Positions 1 to 5,514 of a DNA stretch of 6,395 nucleotides are shown here, in pieces; the stretch's first letter is position 1; every line of letters begins with the position of its first letter. The notes under the pieces were generated by a model, which worked only from the letters and a program-made list of their open reading frames with translations, ran no database searches and was not told the origin of the DNA. Both the position numbers and the translations under genes were made by a program. This DNA is from JBBDWJ01 sp040902925 (GTDB taxonomy: Bacteria; Acidobacteriota; Terriglobia; Bryobacterales; UBA6623), in NCBI GenBank assembly GCA_040902925.1, contig JBBDWJ010000106.1:1-6395 (forward strand), read 5' to 3'.

Positions 1-2905
1 ACGGCAGCTCGTAGACGAAGCTGGCCGAGAAGGCATGCGGGATGTCGCCCGCCGACAGGTCGCGCTCAAGCGCCCGGTTGTGGCTGTCGGCGACGGGAAA
101 ATTCGTCACCGGCCCGGTCAGCACGGTTGCTGAAAACACCGAGGAAGCGTCATCGATCAGTTTTGAAAACGTGTAGGCCAACGTCGCGGTAAGGCCGTTC
201 GAAAAACGCCTCTCCACGCGGGTCTGTACGCCATGATAAACCGAATGGCCGATATTGTTGCGATACAAGCTGACGGCGGTGAAGCGCGGGTAAAGCCTCA
301 ACAACTGCGCCCGGCTCAACGTCGGCTGGCCGAGCGACGACCAAACCGGAATTTCGCCGTGGAAAGGATTGGCGACTTGATCGAGCAAGGCGGGCCCCAG
401 CGCGAGCTGATCGGCGAATAGCTGATTGATGTTTGTGTCCGGAACTCCCAACCGCGTCAGCTTCGAGCCGACATAGGCGGCCTCGATACTGTAGTTCTTC
501 CCTAGGGCACGCTGCAGCGAAAGATTCCACTGCTGCGCGTAGCCCGATCCGTTTTCGCGATCCACGCCAAACACACCTTGCCCCAGTCCCGCATCGGGAC
601 CGAGGGGCGCCGCGACTACAGACGGGCCCGCGCTCAGCGCGAACGCCGGGTCAATGTTGTCGAGCGACGATTCGCCCACCGTCTGCAAGAAAGGGAAGAA
701 CGGCGTCGTGAAGGGCGTGGTGATGCCGGCCATCTCGAACCACGAGACGCCATATCCGGCGCGAATAACCGTGCTGTCGCCGAACCGGTAGGCAAGGCCG
801 GCGCGCGGTCCCAGATCGGCTTTGTGAAGCTTGCGAGCGGCGCGCGAGAAACTATCCTGACCGAGAAAACGAAGCTGCTCGGTTTCGAGATCGAAAACCG
901 CGCCGCGATCGTCGGCCTCGGTGGAGGGAAAATTCAGGGTATAACGCAGCCCGAGGTTCACGGACAGGCGCGGCGAGACCTTCCAGTCGTCTTGCACAAA
1001 AAACTCCGCGATGGTGGCGCGAGGCCTGAGCTCTTCCTCCTGAATATCGATCGAAAACGATTCCACCTGCCCGAGCAACAGCGAAGTCAGACTGTTCCCG
1101 CTGCGAGAGTCACCGGGCAGGCCGCTGAACGGATTTGTGAAACGGAACAGTCCGGTCGGGTTCGGCGGCTGCAGCACCTCGAGCCGCTCGTGTCGAATGT
1201 CCGCGCCGACCTTCACGCTATGTTCGGCGCGCAGCAGCGACAGCGTGTCGATGAATTGCGTGACGGAAGTCGAAAAATCGGAATTTGCATTCGTGGTCGG
1301 GCCGATTTGCTGATAGCCGTCGACGCGAAACACGGGCAGCGTGTCGGCAAACGAACTCAGCGGCAGGTTCGGCAATCCCAAACTCTGCTCGGGTGGCTGG
1401 CCGGTTCGCAGCGCCTCGCGAAGCAGGCTGCGCCTCGCGAAACCGAAGCGCGCTTGGTTGAGCGCCCGCGGGGAAATCGTCCAGGAGTGCTCGGCGACAA
1501 CGGCATCGGCGCGCGTGCGGCTCGTGCCGATGACGCCCGAGCGCAATTCGCCGCTGCCCTCCGGAAGCGGCGTCACCGGGTCGCTCTCGTCGCGAAGATA
1601 GGTATAGCGGGCGAACAGACGATGCCGCGCGCTGAAATAGTGGTCTAAGCGAAGGCCGAGCTGGTCCTGCTCTTGAGTCTCGGCTCCGGTGCGGCGGTAG
1701 TTGTTCGCTGTCGGCTCAGCGCCCGCCGCGCTGAACACGTTGGGCAAGGGATACCGCTCGAAAACCGCGGCAGCGACCGTATCGAAGCGGCTGGCGGGAA
1801 TGCGATTGTCGGCGAACGGCTCGCGTTGGATGACGCCGCCGTCGCGGCTTGTCGTGGCCGGGTCATAGATCCTGCGTATCACTCCGCTGATCGGCTCTCG
1901 AAAGTCGCCGGCGCGCTGCAGGCTAGTCGGTACCGTGCTGATGCGCACCTGGCCGGTTCGCAAGCGCGAGCCCTGGTAGTCCGCGAAGAAGAAAGTCCTG
2001 TTGCGAGCCAGCGGGCCGCCGACGACCCCTCCGTATTGGTTGCGGCGAAACAACGGCCGCGGGCCCGTGACGGCGAACAAGTTGCGGGCGTTCAGTTTCT
2101 CGTGCCGGAAAAACTCGAACACGCTGCCGTGCAACTCATTCGTGCCCGCCTTATGGTTGACCTGTATGATTCCGCCGTTGGCGCGCCCCCACTCCGCCGA
2201 GTAGCTGTTAGTCGAGACGCGAAATTCTTCGATCGCGTCGATCACCGGATAGAACGCCACTTGACCCGGCTCGGGCTGCAGCACGCTGACGCCGTCGTAG
2301 ATGTACTCGCTGGTGCGCGGGCGGCTGCCGTTGATGCGGGGAAAATCGGAACCGCGGGGCAGCGCAACGCCCGGCAGCAGCGCCGTCAGCGGGACGAAGT
2401 TTCGGCCGTCGAGCGGCAGCGCTTCGACTTGGCGCCTTTCGACGACGAAGCTGATCTGGCCGCTGGAAGTTTCCAGCAGCGGCGCCGCCGCGTTGACTTC
2501 CACCGATTCGAAGACCTCGCCGACCTCCAGTCGAGCTTCGATCGAGACGCGATCGCTAACGCGCACTTGAATCCCGCCGCGCTCGTAGGTCTTGAAGCCC
2601 GGCTTGCGGACGGTGACCAGATAGCTTCCCGAAGGCAGCCCCAGAATGTGGAACTCGCCTTGCGCGCTGGTGGTGGCGGCAAACACCGCCCCGGTTTCGA
2701 TCGCCTCCGCCGTCACGCTGGCGGCCGGCACTGCCAGATTCGAGGCGTCGCGCACTGCGCCGAAAAGTTCACCCTTGCCTGACTGGGCCACGGCGGCCGC
2801 GGTGCTGAGCCCCATAACAACCACGGCCGCGAGAAACCGGCCAAGCCGCCGCTCGATACCGAGCAGACCGTGACGGCGTGTGTTCTGACGGGCGCCGTGG
2901 AACAT
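1..2905 (-). CDS. Oar-like TonB-dependent receptor, N-terminal 968 residues (C-terminus off the window)
   Basis: The minus strand is open without a stop from the ATG at 2905 to the window edge. The product is an outer-membrane TonB-dependent transporter for an unidentified substrate. Residues 1-41 form a signal peptide: an Arg-rich start, then a hydrophobic stretch (FLAAVVVMGLSTAAAVAQ). Residues about 45-135 are a carboxypeptidase-regulatory-like beta-sandwich (GELFGAVRDAS, GLPSGSYLVTVRKPGFKTYE). Residues about 150-255 are the plug, with family-typical LPLDGRNF, LPGV, YIYDGVSV, EEFRVSTNSYSAEWGR and AGTNELHGSVFEF. The remainder is beta-barrel (FVQDDWKVSPRLSVNLGLRY, AYVGSKLTRLG, TLAYTFSKLIDDAS). 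Relatives usually run to about 1000-1200 residues, so only the last strands should be missing. No good Shine-Dalgarno precedes this ATG. An in-frame ATG 24 codons upstream (2977) is possible but would leave a very long region before the signal peptide. The gene is divergent from the regulator at 3041. Family assignment is firm; the substrate is unknown. Confidence 0.93.
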   Translation of the reverse strand, partial: MFHGARQNTRRHGLLGIERRLGRFLAAVVVMGLSTAAAVAQSGKGELFGAVRDASNLAVPAASVTAEAIETGAVFAATTSAQGEFHILGLPSGSYLVTVRKPGFKTYERGGIQVRVSDRVSIEARLEVGEVFESVEVNAAAPLLETSSGQISFVVERRQVEALPLDGRNFVPLTALLPGVALPRGSDFPRINGSRPRTSEYIYDGVSVLQPEPGQVAFYPVIDAIEEFRVSTNSYSAEWGRANGGIIQVNHKAGTNELHGSVFEFFRHEKLNARNLFAVTGPRPLFRRNQYGGVVGGPLARNRTFFFADYQGSRLRTGQVRISTVPTSLQRAGDFREPISGVIRRIYDPATTSRDGGVIQREPFADNRIPASRFDTVAAAVFERYPLPNVFSAAGAEPTANNYRRTGAETQEQDQLGLRLDHYFSARHRLFARYTYLRDESDPVTPLPEGSGELRSGVIGTSRTRADAVVAEHSWTISPRALNQARFGFARRSLLREALRTGQPPEQSLGLPNLPLSSFADTLPVFRVDGYQQIGPTTNANSDFSTSVTQFIDTLSLLRAEHSVKVGADIRHERLEVLQPPNPTGLFRFTNPFSGLPGDSRSGNSLTSLLLGQVESFSIDIQEEELRPRATIAEFFVQDDWKVSPRLSVNLGLRYTLNFPSTEADDRGAVFDLETEQLRFLGQDSFSRAARKLHKADLGPRAGLAYRFGDSTVIRAGYGVSWFEMAGITTPFTTPFFPFLQTVGESSLDNIDPAFALSAGPSVVAAPLGPDAGLGQGVFGVDRENGSGYAQQWNLSLQRALGKNYSIEAAYVGSKLTRLGVPDTNINQLFADQLALGPALLDQVANPFHGEIPVWSSLGQPTLSRAQLLRLYPRFTAVSLYRNNIGHSVYHGVQTRVERRFSNGLTATLAYTFSKLIDDASSVFSATVLTGPVTNFPVADSHNRALERDLSAGDIPHAFSASFVYELP

Positions 2906-2978
2906 GCCTGCGCTCGCGAGTGACCCGCGGCCTACGGCCTGGGTTAGCCAATCCCATCTGTCTTTTATAAATGACATG

Positions 2979-2996
2979 AGTCTCGATTATAAGACT
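2979..2996. repeat. Inverted repeat AGTCT-N8-AGACT around the receptor -10
   Basis: AGTCT at 2979-2983 and AGACT at 2992-2996 are exact inverted copies with 8 bases between them. The spacer contains the -10 of the receptor promoter. The hexamer GAGTCT (2978-2983) recurs at 3022-3027. It may be a second binding site for a repressor, but 5-bp arms can occur by chance. Confidence 0.3.
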
Positions 2997-3014
2997 ATGC
3001 GATAATCTTGGCAA
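2986..3014 (-). promoter_or_regulatory. Sigma70-like promoter for the TonB-dependent receptor
   Basis: Read on the minus strand, TTGCCA (3014-3009, five of six matches to TTGACA) is followed after exactly 17 nt by TATAAT (2991-2986, a perfect -10). Transcription would start near 2979. That leaves a leader of about 74 nt before the ATG at 2905, or an almost leaderless message if the ATG at 2977 is used. The -35 lies inside the palindrome at 3006-3016, where a bound protein would block polymerase. Motif and spacing are seen directly; use in the cell is inferred. Confidence 0.65.
2998..3006 (+). promoter_or_regulatory. Extended -10 promoter for the XRE-PBP regulator
   Basis: TGC followed by GATAAT fits the TGn-TATAAT extended -10 form with five of six hexamer matches. 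No convincing -35 lies at normal spacing, which is common for extended -10 promoters. The start would fall near 3013, within the palindrome at 3006-3016, leaving a leader of about 28 nt. The segment just before the ATG at 3041 (CTGAAAACCC) has no clear Shine-Dalgarno. Confidence 0.4.
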
Positions 3015-3016
3015 GA
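3006..3016. promoter_or_regulatory. Candidate operator palindrome TCTTG-G-CAAGA
   Basis: This is a perfect 5-bp inverted repeat around one central base, lying between the divergent genes. It overlaps the -35 of the receptor promoter and the predicted start site of the regulator. Further repeats surround it: GCAAGA occurs twice in direct repeat (3011-3016 and 3018-3023, 7-bp period), and AAGAC (3013-3017) pairs with GTCTT (3024-3028). Small XRE proteins commonly bind short dyads near their own promoter, so the adjacent regulator is the likely binder. The palindrome is seen; its role is inferred. Confidence 0.4.
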
Positions 3017-3040
3017 CGCAAGAGTCTTTGCTGAAAACCC

Positions 3041-4153
3041 ATGGCGATACGCAATCAGCTCAGCGAGGCCCGAACTTCCCGAGGTGTCTCCGCGGCCGTT
3101 TTGGCCCGCCAGGCCGGAGTGAGCCGGCAAACGATCTACGCGATCGAGGCGGGCAGCTACGTCCCGAACACCGCCGTCGCGCTCCGCCTGGCGAGCCTTC
3201 TCGATACCACGGTCGAAGAGCTGTTTCACCTGGAGGACGAGGTGGAACCGAAAGGCTCCCGCTGCGAAGTCGACCTGTTGAGCGTCGGAGCACAACTCCA
3301 TGCCGGGCAGCCGCTGCAACTCGCCCGCGTGGGGCGGAAAACGGTCGGTGTTTATTCGGCCCCCATGTCGTTCGGACTGCCGCCGGCCGATGGGCTCGTG
3401 GTTGGCTTTCCAAAGGGAGGCAAAGCCTCAGTCGAACTACTGTGCGAGGCCGGGGAACTCGAAAAGCGCGTTGTCATCGGCGGCTGTGACCCGGGCATCT
3501 CCGTGCTGGCGCGCCACCTCGAGCGCGCCGGATTCGAAGCGGTCACCGCGGGCTGCTCGAGCCTGCAAGCGCTGCACTGGCTCAAGGAGAATCGGATTCA
3601 TATCGCCGGCTCTCATCTTGGAGACGAAGCGGCCGGCCTTACGAATCTGGGGGCGATCCGGAAGGTGTTCCCCAAGGGCGGATGCACCGTAGTCGGGTTC
3701 GCGGGTTGGGAGGAAGGTCTGCTGACGGTGACGGCGAATCCGAAGGGGATCGGCTCGATCGAAGATCTCGCTCGCGAAAACGTTACGCTCGTGAATCGCG
3801 AAGAAGGCGCCGGCAGCCGCTTCCTGCTCGATCGCTCGCTGCGAAAACTAGGCCTGCGGCCGTCGGCAGTCACCGGCTACCGCGAGATCGCCCACGGCCA
3901 CATCCCGGCGGCATGGCACGTCTATGCGGGCAAGGCCGATTGTTGCATCGCAACGCGCGCGGCGGCCCGCGTCTTCGGATTGAGATTTTTGCCGCTGGTG
4001 AGCGAGCAGTTCGATCTGGTGATCCCTAAGCGCCATCTGAAGCTGCCGGCGGTCCAGGCAATGCTCGACACTCTGAACCGCGCAACGCTGCGCCGCCAGT
4101 TGCGCGAGCTGGGCGGCTACGATACAACGCAGACGGGAAAAGTGCTCGCCTAG
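3041..4153 (+). CDS. XRE-family transcriptional regulator with C-terminal PBP-like ligand-binding domain
   Basis: A complete 370-residue cytoplasmic one-component regulator. Residues about 4-62 are an XRE helix-turn-helix (LSEARTSRGVSAAVLARQAG, VSRQTIYAIEAGSYVPN, LRLASLLDTTVEELF). Residues about 143-360 resemble the PBP-like domain of PF12727, related to ModA-type binding proteins and also found next to MoeA and ModE-type domains. Landmarks are GGCDPGISVLARHLE (147-161), HIAGSHLGDE (187-196), NREEGAGSRFLLD (252-264), GHIPAAWHVYAGKADCCIATR (286-306) and the closing ELGGYDTTQTGK. Residues about 65-142 link the two and are unassigned. There is no signal peptide or membrane segment, so the ligand is sensed inside the cell. 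Family precedent favours small oxyanions such as molybdate or tungstate, but the binding residues cannot be read here. It is divergent from the receptor gene, 135 bp between start codons, and probably controls both. The ATG was chosen because the HTH begins directly after it. Domain calls are confident; the ligand is inferred. Confidence 0.9.
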   Translation: MAIRNQLSEARTSRGVSAAVLARQAGVSRQTIYAIEAGSYVPNTAVALRLASLLDTTVEELFHLEDEVEPKGSRCEVDLLSVGAQLHAGQPLQLARVGRKTVGVYSAPMSFGLPPADGLVVGFPKGGKASVELLCEAGELEKRVVIGGCDPGISVLARHLERAGFEAVTAGCSSLQALHWLKENRIHIAGSHLGDEAAGLTNLGAIRKVFPKGGCTVVGFAGWEEGLLTVTANPKGIGSIEDLARENVTLVNREEGAGSRFLLDRSLRKLGLRPSAVTGYREIAHGHIPAAWHVYAGKADCCIATRAAARVFGLRFLPLVSEQFDLVIPKRHLKLPAVQAMLDTLNRATLRRQLRELGGYDTTQTGKVLA

Positions 4154-4165
4154 CCATAGGCGGGC
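4144..4165 (+). terminator. Stem-loop overlapping the regulator stop codon, possible transcription end
   Basis: GCTCGCCTA (4144-4152) pairs with TAGGCGGGC (4157-4165) around the loop GCCA, giving nine pairs with one G-U. The stop codon at 4151-4153 sits in the stem and loop. An alternative overlapping hairpin, CGGGC-GGC-GCCCG, is at 4161-4173. No U-tract follows, so this is not a classical intrinsic terminator. It could protect the 3' end or assist termination. Confidence 0.3.
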
Positions 4166-4198
4166 GGCGCCCGGGATGAAGCAGGGGACTGCGGAGTC

Positions 4199-4231
4199 GG
4201 GGGGGGGGGGGGGGGNNNNNNNNNNCCCCCC
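4199..4231. other. Scaffold gap flanked by poly-G and poly-C, likely assembly artefact
   Basis: Seventeen G (4199-4215), ten N (4216-4225) and six C (4226-4231) lie between two convergent genes. A run of G closing the left contig and a run of C opening the right one are what one expects when reads from both sides end in false G calls, as in two-colour Illumina chemistry. Ten N is a placeholder size. The true sequence and distance between the regulator and ilvE are therefore unknown, and the homopolymers should not be read as biology. Confidence 0.85.
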
Positions 4232-4246
4232 ACCGCGAGGAACTTG

Positions 4247-5191
4247 TCAGACCGAAACGCGGTCCGGCGCATTCACCATTTGCAGCCAGCCGTGGCGGTC
4301 TTCCACCTTGCCGGTGACGATGGCGCTGAATTCCTTCTGCAAGCGCTGTGTCATCGGGCCGCTGGCGCCTTCGCCGATGGGAATGCGGTCGACGGAACGA
4401 ATCGGCGTGATCTCGGCCGCCGTACCGGTGAAGAACAGTTCATCTGCGATGTACATCCACTCGCGCGGGATGGCCTGCTCGATCACCGGAAAGCCGATTT
4501 CCTTGCAGAGCGTCAGCACCGTGTCGCGAGTGATGCCTGGAAGCGCCGAGGTGCCTAGCGGCGGCGTATAGACCTTGCCGTCGCGAATCAGGAAAATGTT
4601 CTCGCCGCTGCCTTCCGAGACGTAGCCAGTGACGTCGAGCGCAATGCCTTCGCTATAGCCGTTGATGGTGGCTTCCATCTTGATGAGCTGCGAGTTCATA
4701 TAGTTGGCCGCGGCCTTGGCCATTGCCGGAAGCGTGTTCGGGGCGAGGCGCGTCCAAGACGAAACGCAGACGTCGACACCCTTCTCGTGCGCTTCGGCGC
4801 CCAGGTACTTGCCCCATTCCCAGCAGGCAATGTAAACCTCGATGGGATTTTTCAGTGACAGCACGCCAACCTCGCCGTAGCCGCGGAAGGCCAGCGGACG
4901 CAGGTAGCAAGCCTCGAGCTTGTTCACGCGAACCAGCTCGACCAGCGCGTCGACCAGTTCGGGTTGCGTAAACCCGAGCTTATCCATGCGGTAAATCTTC
5001 GACGAATCGAACAGCCGCCGGATGTGCTCTTTCGGGCGAAAGATGGCCGGCCCGGCAGGCGTCGAGTAGCAGCGAATGCCCTCGAACACGCTACTGCCGT
5101 AGTGCAGCGCATGCGTGAGCACGTGCACCTTGGCGTCTTCCCAATTGATCAACTCGCCGTTATGCCAAATCTTTTCCGTCGCTTGAATCAT
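4247..5191 (-). CDS. ilvE: Branched-chain amino acid aminotransferase
   Basis: A complete 314-residue PLP enzyme of fold type IV. It transfers the amino group between glutamate and the 2-oxo acids of valine, leucine and isoleucine, the last step of their synthesis and the first of their breakdown, in the cytoplasm. Diagnostic segments are HALHYGSSVFEGIRCY (27-42), RPLAFRGYGEVGV (98-110), TLPAMAKAAANY (153-164), EGIALDVTGYVSEGSGENIF (181-200), SALPGITRD (215-223) and FFTGTAAEITPIRSVD (253-268). Lys159 matches the PLP-binding lysine of Escherichia coli IlvE, and Glu193 the conserved cofactor-contacting glutamate. Length and C-terminus (GWLQMVN) are normal. The ATG at 5191 follows AGGGG (5202-5198) at six bases, a good ribosome binding site. 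The stop lies 15 bp from the poly-C at the gap. No other ilv or leu gene is seen, so it appears to stand alone. Confidence 0.96.
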   Translation of the reverse strand: MIQATEKIWHNGELINWEDAKVHVLTHALHYGSSVFEGIRCYSTPAGPAIFRPKEHIRRLFDSSKIYRMDKLGFTQPELVDALVELVRVNKLEACYLRPLAFRGYGEVGVLSLKNPIEVYIACWEWGKYLGAEAHEKGVDVCVSSWTRLAPNTLPAMAKAAANYMNSQLIKMEATINGYSEGIALDVTGYVSEGSGENIFLIRDGKVYTPPLGTSALPGITRDTVLTLCKEIGFPVIEQAIPREWMYIADELFFTGTAAEITPIRSVDRIPIGEGASGPMTQRLQKEFSAIVTGKVEDRHGWLQMVNAPDRVSV

Positions 5192-5225
5192 ATTAGACCC
5201 CTGTCTCGTTTCTTCAGATTACACT

Positions 5226-5243
5226 ATCGCGCTGAGGCGCGAT
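5226..5243 (-). promoter_or_regulatory. Perfect 7-bp stem-loop upstream of ilvE
   Basis: ATCGCGC (5226-5232) and GCGCGAT (5237-5243) are exact inverted copies around a 4-nt loop, 34 nt upstream of the ilvE start codon. It would be either a leader hairpin or a DNA dyad close to the promoter. No U-tract follows on either strand. No leader peptide rich in Leu, Ile or Val codons is visible, so classical attenuation is not supported. Confidence 0.4.
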
Positions 5244-5314
5244 GAACGTTGGATTCTCCTGAAATCTCCACTCCCTGGCTATGAGCGGGAGCTGTAGCAT
5301 CGCCGTTGGGCTGT

Positions 5315-5342
5315 GCGGCAAAATGCCGCTGCGGCGAATTTT
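5315..5342. repeat. Cluster of overlapping hairpins
   Basis: GCGGCA (5315-5320) and TGCCGC (5324-5329) form a perfect 6-bp stem with a 3-nt loop. The same GCCGC (5325-5329) can instead pair with GCGGC (5331-5335), extended by AAAAT (5320-5324) against ATTTT (5338-5342) with a two-base bulge. The two folds exclude each other. On the minus strand the longer fold ends in ATTTT and could act as a weak terminator after the DUF1080 gene. Such clustered GC palindromes also occur in REP-like repeats. Confidence 0.35.
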
Positions 5343-5442
5343 CCAGTTGGGCGCCTGGCGCGTTTCGACGTCCTGTTGGACATCGCCGCCGCATGCCGCC
5401 TTGACGGTGCGGGGGCTGGCGGTTTCATCCCGGAGACGAACC

Positions 5443-5465
5443 AAAAAGCCGCGGCCGCGAACCGC
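5443..5465 (-). terminator. Possible weak terminator after the DUF1080 gene
   Basis: On the minus strand, 50-72 nt past the DUF1080 stop codon, GCGG (5465-5462) can pair with CCGC (5454-5451). GGC and then five T (5447-5443) follow. The segment includes the palindrome CGCGGCCGCG (5450-5459). The stem is short and the U-tract offset by three bases, so the call is weak. Confidence 0.25.
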
Positions 5466-5514
5466 TGATTCCGGCGAGCACCACCCCTGCAACAGCAAGG
5501 GCGCCGCCCGCCAC

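Larger units (their letters stand above)
5192..5514. other. Noncoding region between ilvE and the DUF1080 gene
   Basis: These 323 bases hold no gene that I can support. From the ilvE side they contain the ilvE ribosome binding site (5198-5202), the 7-bp stem-loop (5226-5243), a cluster of mutually exclusive GC hairpins (5315-5342) and a possible terminator for the upstream gene (5443-5465). Open frames on both strands run through here into the DUF1080 gene, but they lack credible starts or family features. The stretch could be part of a dispersed intergenic repeat. Confidence 0.5.

Noticed and set aside
578..1648. Long plus-strand open frame of 356 codons
   Set aside because: It is antisense to the receptor gene, has an Arg/Ala/Gly-rich composition without domain features, and is explained by high GC at third codon positions of the real gene.
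1673..2782. Long plus-strand open frame of 369 codons
   Set aside because: It is also antisense to the receptor, over its signal-peptide, plug and early barrel regions, with no recognisable motif. The minus strand reads as a well-matched receptor throughout.
5192..5280. Attenuator or T-box leader for ilvE
   Set aside because: There is no short leader frame with runs of Leu, Ile or Val codons, no terminator U-tract, and too little space for a T-box.
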